A DNA stretch of 64,000 nt from Aquitalea magnusonii (GTDB lineage: Bacteria; Pseudomonadota; Gammaproteobacteria; Burkholderiales; Chromobacteriaceae), in NCBI RefSeq assembly GCF_003202035.1, contig NZ_QJKC01000002.1, forward strand, positions 251,858 through 315,857, read 5' to 3'. The notes beneath the pieces were generated by a model that did not search any database, was not told the origin of the DNA, and worked only from the letters and a program-made list of their open reading frames with translations. The position numbers and the translations under genes were made by a program. Positions 8,313 to 18,508 of the stretch are shown one piece after another (within the stretch, counting starts at the first letter, position 1; every line of letters starts with the position of its first letter).

Positions 8313-9242
8313 ATGAACTTCCAGCAACTGCGCATCATCCGCGAAACCGTGCGCCAGAACTTCAACCTCACCGAGGTGGCCAACGCGCTGTACACCTCGC
8401 AATCCGGCGTCAGCAAGCACATCAAGGACCTGGAAGACGAACTGGGTGTCGAATTGTTCGTGCGCAAGGGCAAGCGTTTCCTGGGGCTGACCGATCCGGG
8501 CAAGGAATTGCTGATCATCGTGGAGCGCATGCTGCTGGATGCCGGCAACATCAAGCGTCTGGCCGAGCAGTTCAGCCTGCGCGACGAAGGCCAGCTGACC
8601 ATTGCCACCACCCACACCCAGGCCCGCTATGCGCTGCCCAAGGTGGTGACCGCCTTCAAGAAAGCCTTTCCCAAAGTGCATCTGGTCTTGCATCAGGCCA
8701 GCCCGGAAGAGCTGGTGCGCCTGTTGCAGTCCGGTGATGCCGATATCGGCATTGCCACCGAGGCGGTGGCCGAAGTGCCCGAGCTGGTGTCCTTTCCCTA
8801 CTATGGCTGGTACCACAGCGTGATTGCCCCGCCGGAGCATCCGCTGCATCAGCAAGCCCTGTCGCTGGAAACCCTGGCCGAATACCCGATTGTCACCTAT
8901 CACCAGGGCTTTACCGGCCGCGCCCAGATTGACCGTGCCTTTGCCCGCGCCGGGCTGGTGCCGGACATCGTGATGTCGGCACTGGATGCCGATGTGATCA
9001 AGACCTATGTGGAACTGGAGCTGGCAGTCGGCATTGTGGCGTCGATGGCGGTGGACCCGCAGCGTGACCAGGCGGTGAAAGTGGTGGCTGGCGAGCCACT
9101 GTTCGGCCAGCAAACCACCCGCATTGCCATTCGCCGTGGCCATTACCTGCGCAGCTATGCCTACCGTTTCATCGAGCTGTGCTCGGCCGCACTGGATGAA
9201 AGCACGGTGCGCAGCGCGCTCAGCCCGGCCATGCAGGACTAG
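8313..9242 (+). CDS. cysB: LysR-type regulator of the CysB/Cbl group
   Basis: 309 residues if translation begins at 8313; CAAGG is 6-7 bases before that ATG, while the in-frame ATG at 8307 is too close to it. MNFQQLRIIRE, LYTSQSGVSKHIKDLE and LGVELFVRKGKR match the CysB winged helix. The C-terminal domain has TIATTHTQARYALPKVV, the conserved sulfate/acetylserine-sensing TTHTQARY strand. CysB family proteins activate sulfate uptake and cysteine synthesis genes; no cys gene is in the window, so the exact paralogue (CysB or a Cbl-like protein) is not settled. The 110 bases upstream are strikingly AT-rich, as expected of its promoter. A long hairpin (9256-9305) follows. Confidence 0.8.
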   Translation: MNFQQLRIIRETVRQNFNLTEVANALYTSQSGVSKHIKDLEDELGVELFVRKGKRFLGLTDPGKELLIIVERMLLDAGNIKRLAEQFSLRDEGQLTIATTHTQARYALPKVVTAFKKAFPKVHLVLHQASPEELVRLLQSGDADIGIATEAVAEVPELVSFPYYGWYHSVIAPPEHPLHQQALSLETLAEYPIVTYHQGFTGRAQIDRAFARAGLVPDIVMSALDADVIKTYVELELAVGIVASMAVDPQRDQAVKVVAGEPLFGQQTTRIAIRRGHYLRSYAYRFIELCSAALDESTVRSALSPAMQD

Positions 9243-9255
9243 GACGAGATGCAAG

Positions 9256-9305
9256 CGGCAGACCGTGCGGCGCGGGAACTTCCCGCCTGATCCGGCGGTC
9301 TGCCG
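9256..9305. terminator. long nested hairpin between cysB-like gene and pagP
   Basis: Outer arms CGGCAGACCG and CGGTCTGCCG are perfect over 10 bp; an inner hairpin GCGGGAA/TTCCCGC lies between. No T run follows, so it may be a factor-dependent terminator or RNA-stabilising structure rather than a classical one. Confidence 0.5.
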
Positions 9306-9312
9306 TCCTGAC

Positions 9313-9340
9313 TTGACCCCTACCCGGCAACGGGTAACAT
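9313..9340 (+). promoter_or_regulatory. candidate sigma-70 promoter of pagP
   Basis: TTGACC, a 16-base spacer, then TAACAT. It is the best promoter-like pair between the cysB-like gene and pagP and lies about 56 bases before the start codon. Confidence 0.45.
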
Positions 9341-9396
9341 CTCTCCTTCATCAAACCGCAATGCCGCCCCGTGCGCCTTGCCGCTAACCCGATCAC

Positions 9397-9951
9397 ATGC
9401 TTTCACATCAACGCCACACCACCCCGCTTGCCCTGCTCGCCCTGCTGTCCTGCAGCCTTGCCACCCCCGGCCACGCCGCCTCGCTGTGGGACGCTGCCCG
9501 CGATGAAGTCCAGCACGTCTGGAACGATGGCACGCTGGATGCCTATCTGCCCTTGAACACCTATCACATGCGCTGGGCCTATACCAAAGAGAAGATCGCC
9601 GAGTTCAACGAAAACCCCTGGGGTTTTGGCCTGGGCCGCAGTCTGCGTGACGACAATGACAACTGGCATGCGCTGTATGCCATGGCCTTTCTCGACTCGC
9701 ACAAAAAAGTAGAGCCGATTGCCGGCTATGCCTACACCCACCCCTTTATCCATGCCGGGGAGTGGCGTGCCGAAATCGGCTATACCGCCTTTATCACTTC
9801 GCGCACCGATACCCTGCACTCCTTCCCCTTCCCCGGCGTATTGCCGCTGGTGGGCATCAGCTATGGCAATTTCACCATCAACAGCACCTATATTCCCGGC
9901 GGCAAGGGCAATGGCAATGTGCTGTTCACCTTTGCCCATTACCACTTCTGA
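9397..9951 (+). CDS. pagP: lipid A palmitoyltransferase PagP
   Basis: 184 residues with an N-terminal signal peptide cleaved near PGHAA. The mature ~158 residues match the eight-strand outer-membrane barrel enzyme that moves palmitate from phospholipid to lipid A and so hardens the membrane against cationic peptides. The catalytic triad is visible: His57 (LNTYHMRW), Asp100 and Ser101 (AFLDSHK). The closing strands (GYAYTHPFI, GEWRAEIGYTAF, FTFAHYHF with a C-terminal Phe) are typical of an outer-membrane protein. No PhoPQ-like genes are nearby. Confidence 0.93.
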   Translation: MLSHQRHTTPLALLALLSCSLATPGHAASLWDAARDEVQHVWNDGTLDAYLPLNTYHMRWAYTKEKIAEFNENPWGFGLGRSLRDDNDNWHALYAMAFLDSHKKVEPIAGYAYTHPFIHAGEWRAEIGYTAFITSRTDTLHSFPFPGVLPLVGISYGNFTINSTYIPGGKGNGNVLFTFAHYHF

Positions 9952-9954
9952 GTG

Positions 9955-10059
9955 CGGCTAACAAAAAACCTGCTGCTGCGCTGCGCCTTCTTGCCCTACC
10001 CTTGTACTGTCTGCGTCGGCGCGCCTTGCCCCAGGGGCGCTACGCTATTTTGTTAGCCG
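9955..10059 (+). repeat. palindromic-ended intergenic repeat, copy A
   Basis: About 105 bases bounded by CGGCTAACAAAA on the left and its exact complement TTTTGTTAGCCG on the right. The interior (CTGCTGCTGCGCTGCG... TGTACTGTCTGCGTCGG... GGCGCTACGC) is shared with copies at 26367 and 31955. It begins 4 bases after the pagP stop codon. It encodes no transposase and looks like a small non-autonomous or REP/MITE-like element. Confidence 0.8.
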
Positions 10060-10224
10060 TTCTAAGCCCGGACACTTGCCCCGGCAGCGCATGTAAAACA
10101 TGTTAAACGGGGCTAATTGGCTTCACTTCGCTCAAAGCGGTGTAAAGCTGGCAGCGGCCGGCTTGTAGCGCTGCCAGCGCCTGACTAAGGTGGGCGCATT
10201 GTTCACCATGAAGGCAGGATGCTC

Positions 10225-10623
10225 ATGCGCCCCACTCACTTTATTGTTGTCAGCGCCACGCTGGGCCTGCTGTTGTGCAGCACCAGCCATGCGGCAGACA
10301 GCAGCAGGCCGCCGGATACCGCAGTACAGCGTTGCCAGCCCGAACCCCAGGATGCCGCGCTGCCGGAGCACAAACCTTGCGACCCACACGGCCTGCACCC
10401 GGCCGATGAGCCTGGACACATGCCGCCACCACCACACGAGCCGCCACTGGCAGCCGTCAAAGCCTGCATGGGCAGGAAGATTGGCAGCAAGACCACCATT
10501 TACCTGCATGGCGACAGCATTCCCGCCATATGCCAGCCCTACGACGGCATGGTACTGGCCAGGCCGCTGCATCCGCTGCTCCCGCCGCCGCCACCAGATG
10601 AAGGGTCGCACGCTCCGCAGTAA
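10225..10623 (+). CDS. small secreted protein with Pro/His-rich linker, function unknown
   Basis: 132 residues from the ATG at 10225, which has AGG six bases before it; an in-frame ATG at 10219 overlaps that site. Residues 1-24 are a signal peptide ending TSHAADS. Residues ~40-75 are rich in Pro, His and Glu. Residues ~78-112 form a compact block (VKACMGRKIGSK, then DSIPAICQPYDGMVLARP) with two cysteines spaced like a disulfide; I recall this A-C-x-GK...A-x-C...G-x-L-x-A-x-P pattern from small uncharacterised exported proteobacterial proteins, but cannot name the family. The tail is again proline-rich. A hairpin follows at 10638. Confidence 0.6.
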   Translation: MRPTHFIVVSATLGLLLCSTSHAADSSRPPDTAVQRCQPEPQDAALPEHKPCDPHGLHPADEPGHMPPPPHEPPLAAVKACMGRKIGSKTTIYLHGDSIPAICQPYDGMVLARPLHPLLPPPPPDEGSHAPQ

Positions 10624-10637
10624 GAACACGGACGCAA

Positions 10638-10668
10638 TGACAAGGCCGGGCAAAGCCCGGCCTTGTCA
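10638..10668. terminator. perfect hairpin between convergent genes (small secreted protein / ureG)
   Basis: Fourteen perfect base pairs, TGACAAGGCCGGGC and GCCCGGCCTTGTCA, with an AAA loop. It separates the convergent ends of the secreted-protein gene and the urease operon and probably ends both. Confidence 0.7.
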
Positions 10669-10704
10669 CATCAACTCGCCATCCGCTTGCCCAGACCAGC
10701 TGGC

Positions 10705-11316
<612 letters not shown>

Positions 11317-11343
11317 GGTGTATCTCCTCTGGCCTGTTTCGCG

Positions 11344-12027
11344 TCAGGAACGGAACAGGCGGCTGTATTGGGTTTCGTGTTTCATCGCCGCCCACATCAG
11401 GCCGGGGGCGAAATTGCTGTGTTGTTCCGCAGGCAGGCTGATGGCCTGCTCCACCGCCTCTGCCAGCGCCGGCAGCAAGGCCGACAGCAGTTGCTGGCCG
11501 GCGCTCTGCCCCATGGGCATGGCCTTGAGCAGCACCATCACCTGGTTTTCCAGCCAGCTCCACAGCAGCGCCGTCAGCGCTTCGCGCCGGGCAATGCCCA
11601 GCGCATGGGCTGCCAGCGCCCAGGCGGCCGGCAGGCAGATTTCGCCATTGGCCAAGCCATCCGGCCAGGACATGGACTGACCTTCCGGCAAACCCGCCAG
11701 CAGCTGGCGCAGCGAGTAGCCCATTTGTATGGTTTCCTGTCTTTGCTCGCGGCAATCGCGGCTGGCCAGATAGCGCTGGTTGAGCCGGTACAAACTGGCG
11801 TGGTCATCATCAGCCACCGCTTGCAGCATCTGCGCCAGCATGGCGGCATCAAACAGGCAGACCGGGCCTTGCAGGACAGCATGCAACCACTGCCGCGCGC
11901 TGGCGGCATCGTGGACCAGGCCCAGCTCCAGCGCGCTCTCCAGCCCTTGCGAATAGCTGAAACCGCCAATCGGCAGGCCGGGGCTGGCCAGGCGCAGCAA
12001 TTGCAGCAAGGGCAGCATGGCGTTCAT
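11344..12027 (-). CDS. ureF: urease accessory protein UreF
   Basis: 227 residues, all-helical. The N-terminal LLRLASPGLPIGGFSYSQGLE is the UreF signature; later GYSLRQLL and LPAAWALAAHALGI are also typical. UreF bridges UreD and UreG in the urease activation complex and acts as a GTPase-regulating factor. The gene overlaps the end of ureE by 4 bases (ATGA), so the two are translationally coupled. Confidence 0.96.
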   Translation of the reverse strand: MNAMLPLLQLLRLASPGLPIGGFSYSQGLESALELGLVHDAASARQWLHAVLQGPVCLFDAAMLAQMLQAVADDDHASLYRLNQRYLASRDCREQRQETIQMGYSLRQLLAGLPEGQSMSWPDGLANGEICLPAAWALAAHALGIARREALTALLWSWLENQVMVLLKAMPMGQSAGQQLLSALLPALAEAVEQAISLPAEQHSNFAPGLMWAAMKHETQYSRLFRS

Positions 12028-12521
12028 GTCGGCTGGCCAAACAGATGCAGCCTGGGCGCGTACTGGAAGGCAGCTTCCTTGCCGTGCGAGTGATGGTGAC
12101 CACCACCGTAGGCACCGCTTTCCGGATTGAACGGCGCAAACAGCCGGCTCACCTCCGCCCCCATTTGCTGCAGCATCTGCGCCAGCACATAGTCATCCAG
12201 CAGCCGTAACCAGCCCTCGCCCACCTGCAAGTGCACGTGGCGATTACCCAGGTGGTAGGCCGCACGGCACAGTGCTTCCGGGCTGACGCAAACCACATGC
12301 AGCAAAGGCTCGTCGGCCGCCAGCACCCGCACCACGCGGCCATCTTCCGCCCGCAGGCACTGACCATGCGTCAGTGGTGCACCGGCGGATAAAAACAGGC
12401 CGGCTTCCTCGCCATCCACGGTACGGGTACGCAGCCGGGTTTTGCTGCGTAATTCAAAGCTGAGCAGCAAGTCGGCATCGCTGCGGCAGGGCTGCGGCAG
12501 TCGCTCAGTAATCAGCAGCAT
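12024..12521 (-). CDS. ureE: urease accessory nickel chaperone UreE
   Basis: 165 residues from the ATG at 12521, preceded by GAGGAAAG; the open frame extends into ureC but without a start signal. The N-terminal half is the peptide-binding UreE domain and the C-terminal half the metal-binding one (HLGNRHVHLQV, with the interface His). The tail holds a short His cluster (GGGHHHSHGKE) that can hold extra nickel. An 82-base gap separates it from ureC, the largest gap inside ureDABCEFG. Confidence 0.94.
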   Translation of the reverse strand: MLLITERLPQPCRSDADLLLSFELRSKTRLRTRTVDGEEAGLFLSAGAPLTHGQCLRAEDGRVVRVLAADEPLLHVVCVSPEALCRAAYHLGNRHVHLQVGEGWLRLLDDYVLAQMLQQMGAEVSRLFAPFNPESGAYGGGHHHSHGKEAAFQYAPRLHLFGQPT

Positions 12522-12603
12522 GTTCTTTCCTCGTTTTTCTGTTTTCCGGGCCGGGACGACATCATTTCCAGGCCATGAGTTTTCCTGTGCCAGCTGCGTC
12601 TGT

Positions 12604-14304
12604 TCAGAACAGGAAATAACGCTGGGCCATGGGCAGCACGGCAGCCGGTTCGCACCACAACAGCTGACCATCGGCTTTGACCTGATAGTTTTGCGGGTCC
12701 ACTTCGATCTGCGGCAGGTAGTCGTTGTGGATCAGGTCGGTCTTTTGCACGCTGCGACAGCCGCGCACCGCCACCAGTCGCTTGCTCAGGCCCAGCGCCT
12801 CGCCTATCCCTGCGTCCAGCGCCGCCTGGGAGACAAAGGTGACGCTGCCATCGGCAATGGCCTTGCCGAAACTGCCGAACATCGGCCTGCTATGCACCGG
12901 CTGCGGCGTGGGGATGCTGGCATTGGCGTCGCCCATGGCGGCCATGGCGATGATGCCGCCCTTGAGAATGAGCGAGGGTTTGACGCCAAAGAACATTGGC
13001 TTCCACAGTACCAGGTCGGCCAGTTTGCCCACCTCGATGCTGCCCACTTCGTGGCTGATGCCGTGGGTGATGGCCGGGTTGATGGTGTATTTGGCGATAT
13101 AGCGCTTGATGCGGGCGTTGTCGCAGCCTTCGCAGTCCCCCGCCAGCGGGCCGCGCTGTTGCTTCATCTTGTCAGCCGTCTGCCAGCAGCGCAGGATGGT
13201 TTCCCCCACCCGCCCCATGGCCTGGCTGTCGGAGGACATCATGGCAAAGGCACCCAGATCATGCAGGATGTCTTCGGCGGCAATGGTTTCGCGCCGGATG
13301 CGGCTTTCGGCAAAGGCCACGTCTTCGGCAATGGAAGCATGCAGGTGATGGCACACCATCAGCATGTCCAGATGCTCGTCTATGGTGTTGACGGTAAACG
13401 GCCGTGTGGGGTTGGTGGAGCTGGGCAGCACATTGGCAAAGCCACAGGCCTTGATGATGTCGGGTGCGTGGCCGCCACCGGCCCCTTCGGTGTGATAGGT
13501 ATGAATGGTGCGGCCCTTGAATGCTGCCAGCGTGGTTTCGACAAAACCGGCTTCGTTCAGCGTGTCAGTGTGAATGGCCACCTGCACGTCCATTTCATCC
13601 GCCACGCTCAGGCAGTTGTCGATGGCCGCCGGGGTGCTGCCCCAGTCCTCGTGCAGCTTCAGGCCGATGGCCCCAGCGCGCACCTGCTCACGCAGTGCTT
13701 CGGGCAGGCTGGCATTGCCCTTGCCGGTAAAGCCCAGGTTCATGGCAAAGCCTTCCGCCGCCTTGAGCATGCTGGCCATATGCCACGGTCCCGGCGTGCA
13801 GGTGGTGGCATTGGTGCCGGTGGCCGGGCCGGTACCGCCGCCAATCATGGTGGTGATACCAGCGGCCTGCGCCTCTTCTATTTGCTGTGGGCAGATGAAA
13901 TGGATGTGGCTGTCGATGCCACCTGCGGTGACAATCATGCCTTCGCCGGCAATGATTTCGGTGGCCGCGCCGATCAGGATGTCCACACCGGGCTGGATGT
14001 CCGGGTTGCCCGCCTTGCCGATGGCGGCAATGCGGCCACCCTTCAGGCCGATGTCAGCCTTGACCACGCCCCAGTGGTCGATGATGAGCGCATTGGTAAT
14101 CACGGTATCCGCTACCTCGGCGGCCACGCACTGGCCCTGGCCCATGCCGTCGCGGATTACCTTGCCGCCGCCAAACTTCACTTCTTCGCCATACACGGTG
14201 AAGTCGCGCTCTACTTGTGCCCACAGGCCGGTATCGGCCAGCCGTACCGCGTCGCCCGTGGTGGGGCCGAACATTTCGGCATAAGCCTGTCTGCTGATTT
14301 TCAT
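12604..14304 (-). CDS. ureC: urease alpha subunit UreC
   Basis: 566 residues, the catalytic subunit that hydrolyses urea to ammonia and carbamate. Visible active-site features are the first nickel ligands HIHF (about 135), the carbamylated lysine in GLKLHEDWG (about 217), the HTD and [11 protein letters not shown] ligand segments, and the mobile flap His in [21 protein letters not shown] and GSFGKA near the C-terminus are also family hallmarks. No key residue is missing. It starts inside the ureB stop codon (4-base overlap). Confidence 0.98.
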   Translation of the reverse strand: MKISRQAYAEMFGPTTGDAVRLADTGLWAQVERDFTVYGEEVKFGGGKVIRDGMGQGQCVAAEVADTVITNALIIDHWGVVKADIGLKGGRIAAIGKAGNPDIQPGVDILIGAATEIIAGEGMIVTAGGIDSHIHFICPQQIEEAQAAGITTMIGGGTGPATGTNATTCTPGPWHMASMLKAAEGFAMNLGFTGKGNASLPEALREQVRAGAIGLKLHEDWGSTPAAIDNCLSVADEMDVQVAIHTDTLNEAGFVETTLAAFKGRTIHTYHTEGAGGGHAPDIIKACGFANVLPSSTNPTRPFTVNTIDEHLDMLMVCHHLHASIAEDVAFAESRIRRETIAAEDILHDLGAFAMMSSDSQAMGRVGETILRCWQTADKMKQQRGPLAGDCEGCDNARIKRYIAKYTINPAITHGISHEVGSIEVGKLADLVLWKPMFFGVKPSLILKGGIIAMAAMGDANASIPTPQPVHSRPMFGSFGKAIADGSVTFVSQAALDAGIGEALGLSKRLVAVRGCRSVQKTDLIHNDYLPQIEVDPQNYQVKADGQLLWCEPAAVLPMAQRYFLF

Positions 14305-14606
14305 AAGTCCCCCATCACCCGGCCCTGAAAGCCGAATACGCGGCGTGCGCCATCCAGCGCCACCAGTTCTACCGTCCGGGTCTGGCCCGGCTCGAAGCGC
14401 ACGGCCGTGCCGGGGGCAATATTCAGCCGGAAACCACGTGCGGCAGCACGGTCGAAGCGCAGGGCGTCGTTGGCTTCGGCAAAGTGGTAATGCGAGCCGA
14501 CCTGTATCGGCCGGTCACCGCTATTGGCCACCTCCATACTGATGGTGGCGCGGCCGACATTCATTTCGATGTCGCCGCTGGCAAAGCGGATTTCTCCTGG
14601 AATCAT
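14301..14606 (-). CDS. ureB: urease beta subunit UreB
   Basis: 101 residues starting MIPGEIRF at 14606, preceded by AGGAG; the longer open frame upstream lacks a site. [11 protein letters not shown] and the [25 protein letters not shown] strands are diagnostic. Alpha, beta and gamma are separate genes here, the usual arrangement in Proteobacteria. Overlaps ureC by 4 bases. Confidence 0.96.
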   Translation of the reverse strand: MIPGEIRFASGDIEMNVGRATISMEVANSGDRPIQVGSHYHFAEANDALRFDRAAARGFRLNIAPGTAVRFEPGQTRTVELVALDGARRVFGFQGRVMGDL

Positions 14607-14631
14607 CGCAATCTCCTGTTGGCGGGCTGCG

Positions 14632-14934
14632 TCAGACAATGGGCTGGTGCACGGTAACGAGCTTGGTGCCATCCGGAAAAGTGGCCTCCACCTGGATGTC
14701 CGGAATCATCTCCGGCACACCGTCCATCACCTGCTCACGGCTGAGCAGGGTGGTGCCGTAGTGCATCAGCCCGGCCACGCTCTGCCCGTCACGTGCGCCT
14801 TCCAGAATGGCGGCACTGATATAGGCCACGGCTTCGGGATAATTCAGCCGCAGGCCACGGGCCAGGCGGCGCTCTGCCACCAGCCCGGCAGTGAAAATCA
14901 GCAGCTTGTCTTTTTCGCGGGGGGTCAGTTCCAT
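14632..14934 (-). CDS. ureA: urease gamma subunit UreA
   Basis: 100 residues. [41 protein letters not shown] and EVMDG-like [24 protein letters not shown] segments are those of the urease gamma chain. It lies 14 bases after ureD and 25 bases before ureB, in the same transcript. Confidence 0.97.
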   Translation of the reverse strand: MELTPREKDKLLIFTAGLVAERRLARGLRLNYPEAVAYISAAILEGARDGQSVAGLMHYGTTLLSREQVMDGVPEMIPDIQVEATFPDGTKLVTVHQPIV

Positions 14935-14948
14935 GGGGTGCTTTCTTG

Positions 14949-15809
14949 TCAGCTTGCCCAGATGCGCGGCTGGCTGGCTGCGCGTCCGTGGCTGAAGGGG
15001 TAGATCAGGTTGCGACAGCCACGCAGCCAGTGATGAGCGGCTTCGGCACTGTCACCAATAAAGCGGGCCAGCCAGATGCCGGGCAGCTGACTGACAGCGG
15101 CACGCCCGGCACAGGGCAGTTCCAGACAGGCCTGATGTATGTCTGGCGGCAGTGCCGGCCCGGCCCACAGCAGGGTAGCCAGCACGGTGTGGCCACCCAT
15201 GCCCACCGGGGATGCCAGCAAGGGGCTGTCACCGGGCACATGGTTGTGCTCGCACCACAGCAGGGTGTCGTCACGCCATACTTCGCTGGCTTGCTGCCAC
15301 AGGCCGCGATTGAAAGCTGCACCACTGGCCGGGCGTCCCAGGCACATCACCTCGCCCGCCAGCAGGCGGGCATCGCCATGCAAACGGAAGACGTTGTCCA
15401 GCCGCACGCTACTGCCGGCAAACAATATGGTTTCCTGCGGCAGCCATTCCAGCAGGCTGCCGGGCAGCTGGCGCACTTGCAGCTGCTGCCCGGCCTGCCG
15501 ACCAAAACTGTCATACCATTTGGCCGCACCGGGGCTGGTGAGCAGTACCTGGCTGCCTGCGGCCAGGTCAATGTCCAGTGTCAGCGTATCCCCACCCGCC
15601 ATGCCACCGGGCGGATGCACCACAATGTGCTGGCACTGGCCATGTGCGTCGATGAAGTGCTTTTGCACCCGCAACGGCCCCTGATGACGACGATGCACCG
15701 GCACTGTGCGGCCCTGCACTACGGCATAGCCCAATTCCAGTGCAGCATGCCAGCCGGCTTGCAAACCGGCGGGCAAGGGAATGGCCATGCTCAGCGCATT
15801 CGGATTCAT
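14949..15809 (-). CDS. ureD: urease accessory protein UreD (UreH)
   Basis: 286 residues. [18 protein letters not shown] and [16 protein letters not shown] match the UreD core that docks on urease and passes nickel through its tunnel; [38 protein letters not shown]-type glycine-rich strands follow (quoted in pieces in the gene). It is the first ure gene, 54 bases after urtE, linking transporter and enzyme genes into one cluster. Confidence 0.94.
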   Translation of the reverse strand: MNPNALSMAIPLPAGLQAGWHAALELGYAVVQGRTVPVHRRHQGPLRVQKHFIDAHGQCQHIVVHPPGGMAGGDTLTLDIDLAAGSQVLLTSPGAAKWYDSFGRQAGQQLQVRQLPGSLLEWLPQETILFAGSSVRLDNVFRLHGDARLLAGEVMCLGRPASGAAFNRGLWQQASEVWRDDTLLWCEHNHVPGDSPLLASPVGMGGHTVLATLLWAGPALPPDIHQACLELPCAGRAAVSQLPGIWLARFIGDSAEAAHHWLRGCRNLIYPFSHGRAASQPRIWAS

Positions 15810-15863
15810 CAGTAGTCAATCAGCAAGGAGAATGGGGAAAGACACAGCAATTAACATGCCGGT

Positions 15864-16562
15864 TCAGATGGCCAGCAGTGCGCGCACACCGTCCTGCGCC
15901 ATGTCGGCACCAGCTCCGCAACGTATCACCTCGCCGCGTGACATCACCATATAGCGATCGGCCAGTGCCTCGGCAAAGTCGTAGTATTGCTCCACCAGCA
16001 GGATGGCCATGTCGCGCCGCGCCGCCAGATTGCGGATGACTTCGCCAATCTGCTTGATGATGGAGGGCTGGATGCCTTCAGTAGGTTCATCCAGCACCAA
16101 GAGCGAGGGCTGGCTGACCAGTGCCCGGCCAATGGCCAGTTGCTGCTGCTGGCCACCGGACAGGTCGCCACCACGGCGCTGGCGCATGTCGTACAGCACC
16201 GGGAACATGTCGTACACCGAGGCTGGAATGTCACGCCCGGCCTTGCCGCCAAAGCGCGCCAGCCCCATGCGCAGGTTTTCTTCCACGGTCAGCCGGCCAA
16301 AGATTTCCCTGCCCTGCGGCACATAGGCAATGCCACGCGCCACGCGCTGGTGCGGCGCACAGCGGCTGATGTCCTGCCCCTGCCAGCGTATGCTGCCGTT
16401 TTTGGCCGGCAGCTGCCCCATCAGGCAGCGCAACAAGGTGGATTTGCCCACGCCATTGCGGCCAAGCAGACAGGTGACCTGGCCGATTTCGGCTTGCAGG
16501 CTGACGCGGCGCAGAATGTGGCTGCCGCCGTAGTATTGCTCCAGTTCTTGTATCTCCAGCAT
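15864..16562 (-). CDS. urtE: urea ABC transporter ATP-binding protein UrtE
   Basis: 232 residues, the LivF-like ATPase of the urea importer. Walker A is GRNGVGKST at 34-42, the signature LSGGQQQQLAIGRAL is present, Walker B is LLVLDEPTEGIQPSII, and the switch His lies in LLVEQYYDF. The EGIQPSI segment is characteristic of UrtE rather than of amino-acid LivF. Directly follows urtD with one base between them. Confidence 0.95.
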   Translation of the reverse strand: MLEIQELEQYYGGSHILRRVSLQAEIGQVTCLLGRNGVGKSTLLRCLMGQLPAKNGSIRWQGQDISRCAPHQRVARGIAYVPQGREIFGRLTVEENLRMGLARFGGKAGRDIPASVYDMFPVLYDMRQRRGGDLSGGQQQQLAIGRALVSQPSLLVLDEPTEGIQPSIIKQIGEVIRNLAARRDMAILLVEQYYDFAEALADRYMVMSRGEVIRCGAGADMAQDGVRALLAI

Positions 16563-16563
16563 G

Positions 16564-17400
16564 TCAGCGCCCCAGATAGACTTCGATTACCCGTTCGTCG
16601 GCCTGTACCTGCGCCAACGTCCCCTCGGCCAGCACCGCGCCCTCGGCCAGCACCGTCACCTTGCCGGCAATGCTGGCGATGAAATCCATATCGTGTTCCA
16701 CCACCATCAGCGAATGCCTGCCCTTGAGGGTGAGCAGCAACTCGGCGGTTTTTTCAGTTTCGGCATCGGTCATGCCGGCCACCGGCTCGTCCAGCAGCAA
16801 GAGCTGCGGCTGCTGCGCCAGCAACATGCCGATTTCCAGCCACTGCTTCTGGCCGTGCGACAGCAGCCCGGCCTGCCGCGCCCGCTGCTCGCCAAGGCGA
16901 ATCAGCGTCAGCAATTCGTCGATACGGTCACGCTGCTGCCCGGTCAGGCGAGCGCGCAGGCTGGCCCATACCGAACGCGGCCCGGCCAGTGCCAGTTCCA
17001 GGTTTTCCTGTACCGTCATCGCCTCGAATACCGTGGGTTTCTGGAACTTGCGTCCTATGCCCAGCTGGGCGATTTCCGCCTCGGAATGCTGGGCCAGATT
17101 GATGGTCTGGCCGAAGAAGGCCGAGCCGCTGTCGGCGCGGGTTTTGCCGGTAATCACATCCATCATGGTGGTCTTGCCCGCGCCATTGGGGCCGATGATG
17201 CAGCGCAGCTCGCCCACGCCAATGGACAAGGACAGACGGTTGAGCGCACGGAAACCGTCAAAGCTGACGCTGATGTCGTCCAGATACAGGATCTGCCCAT
17301 GGGTCACATCCAGCCCCGGTTGCAACAGGCGGCCACTGGCCGGGGTATCGCCATCCCAGCTTTCACGCTGTACCGCTTGCGAAGTAGTGACGGACATCAT
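16564..17400 (-). CDS. urtD: urea ABC transporter ATP-binding protein UrtD
   Basis: 278 residues from the ATG at 17400, which overlaps the urtC stop codon (ATGA). Walker A is GPNGAGKTT at 70-77; GRKFQKPTVFEAMTVQENLELAL, LSHGQKQWLEIGMLLAQ and LLLLDEPVAGMTDAET identify the LivG-like UrtD. The N-terminal ~35 residues are an extension before the first strand. Powers urea uptake together with UrtE. Confidence 0.95.
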   Translation of the reverse strand: MMSVTTSQAVQRESWDGDTPASGRLLQPGLDVTHGQILYLDDISVSFDGFRALNRLSLSIGVGELRCIIGPNGAGKTTMMDVITGKTRADSGSAFFGQTINLAQHSEAEIAQLGIGRKFQKPTVFEAMTVQENLELALAGPRSVWASLRARLTGQQRDRIDELLTLIRLGEQRARQAGLLSHGQKQWLEIGMLLAQQPQLLLLDEPVAGMTDAETEKTAELLLTLKGRHSLMVVEHDMDFIASIAGKVTVLAEGAVLAEGTLAQVQADERVIEVYLGR

Positions 17401-18497
17401 GCCTTCTCCTTGTGGCGGCGCAGCAGGCCCAGCAGGCCGCGCGGCAAAAACAGCGTGGTGGCAATGAACAGCCCACCCAAAAAGAACAGCCAGTACTCGG
17501 GAAAGGCCACGGTGAACCAGCTTTTGGCTGCATTGATGAAACCAGCGCCCAGCACCGGGCCGATCAGGCTGCCACGCCCGCCCACTGCCACCCAGATGGC
17601 AATTTCGATGGAGTTGGCTGGCGACATTTCCCCCGGATTGATAATGCCCACCTGCGGCACGTACAGCGCCCCGGCCAGGCCGCACAACATGGCGGACGCC
17701 ACCCAGATGAACAGCTTGTAATACAGCGGGTTGTAGCCGCAGAACATCAGCCGTGACTCGGCATCGCGAATGGCGGTGAGGATGCGGCCGAACTTGCTGT
17801 TCACCAGCCAGAAGCCGGCCGCCAGCGCAGCCACCAGCAACAGCACGGTCAGCAGGAACAGCGTGGCGCGGGTGCCGGGCGCGGCAATGCCATAGCCGAG
17901 GATGCGCTTGAAGTCGGTAAAGCCGTTATTGCCGCCAAAGCCGGTTTCATTACGGAAAAACAGCAACATGGCGGCATAGGTGAGCGCCTGGGTCATGATG
18001 GAAAAGTACACGCCCTTGATGCGCGACCGGAAAGCCAGCCAGCCAAACACCAGCGCCAGCAGGCCGGGCACGCCCACCGCCAGACACAGCGCCCAGGCCA
18101 GGTGCTCGCTGCCTTGCCAGAACCAGGGCAGGGTTTTCCAGTCGAGAAACACCATGAAGTCCGGCAGCTCGCTCTGATAATTGCCGTCATGGCCGATGGC
18201 ACGCATCAGGTACATGCCCATGCCGTAGCCACCCAGGGCAAAGAACAGGCCGTGGCCCAGGCTGAGCAGGCCGGTATAGCCCCACACCAGGTCCATGGCC
18301 AGCGCCACGATGGCATAGCACAGGATCTTGCCCACCAGCGTCAGGGTATAGGCCGACACATGCAGGCTGCTGGCCGGGTCGGTCCACACATGCAGGGCGG
18401 GCATGGCCAGTAGCAGCGCCAGGATGGCTGCGCCTGCCAGTTTCAGCGGCAGTGGCCCGATACGGTGGGCCAGCCGCAGGGAAAGTGCGGTTTGCAT
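17397..18497 (-). CDS. urtC: urea ABC transporter permease UrtC
   Basis: 366 residues with about ten membrane segments, LivM-like. WGYTGLLSLGHGLFFALGGYGMGMYL near residues 80-105 (read in two parts) and GGRGSLIGPVLGAG near the C-terminus are typical of UrtC. The long periplasmic loop after the first helices (DFMVFLDWKTLPWFW) is also a UrtC feature. Lies 11 bases after urtB. Confidence 0.95.
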   Translation of the reverse strand: MQTALSLRLAHRIGPLPLKLAGAAILALLLAMPALHVWTDPASSLHVSAYTLTLVGKILCYAIVALAMDLVWGYTGLLSLGHGLFFALGGYGMGMYLMRAIGHDGNYQSELPDFMVFLDWKTLPWFWQGSEHLAWALCLAVGVPGLLALVFGWLAFRSRIKGVYFSIMTQALTYAAMLLFFRNETGFGGNNGFTDFKRILGYGIAAPGTRATLFLLTVLLLVAALAAGFWLVNSKFGRILTAIRDAESRLMFCGYNPLYYKLFIWVASAMLCGLAGALYVPQVGIINPGEMSPANSIEIAIWVAVGGRGSLIGPVLGAGFINAAKSWFTVAFPEYWLFFLGGLFIATTLFLPRGLLGLLRRHKEKA

Positions 18498-18508
18498 GAT
18501 GATCTCTC

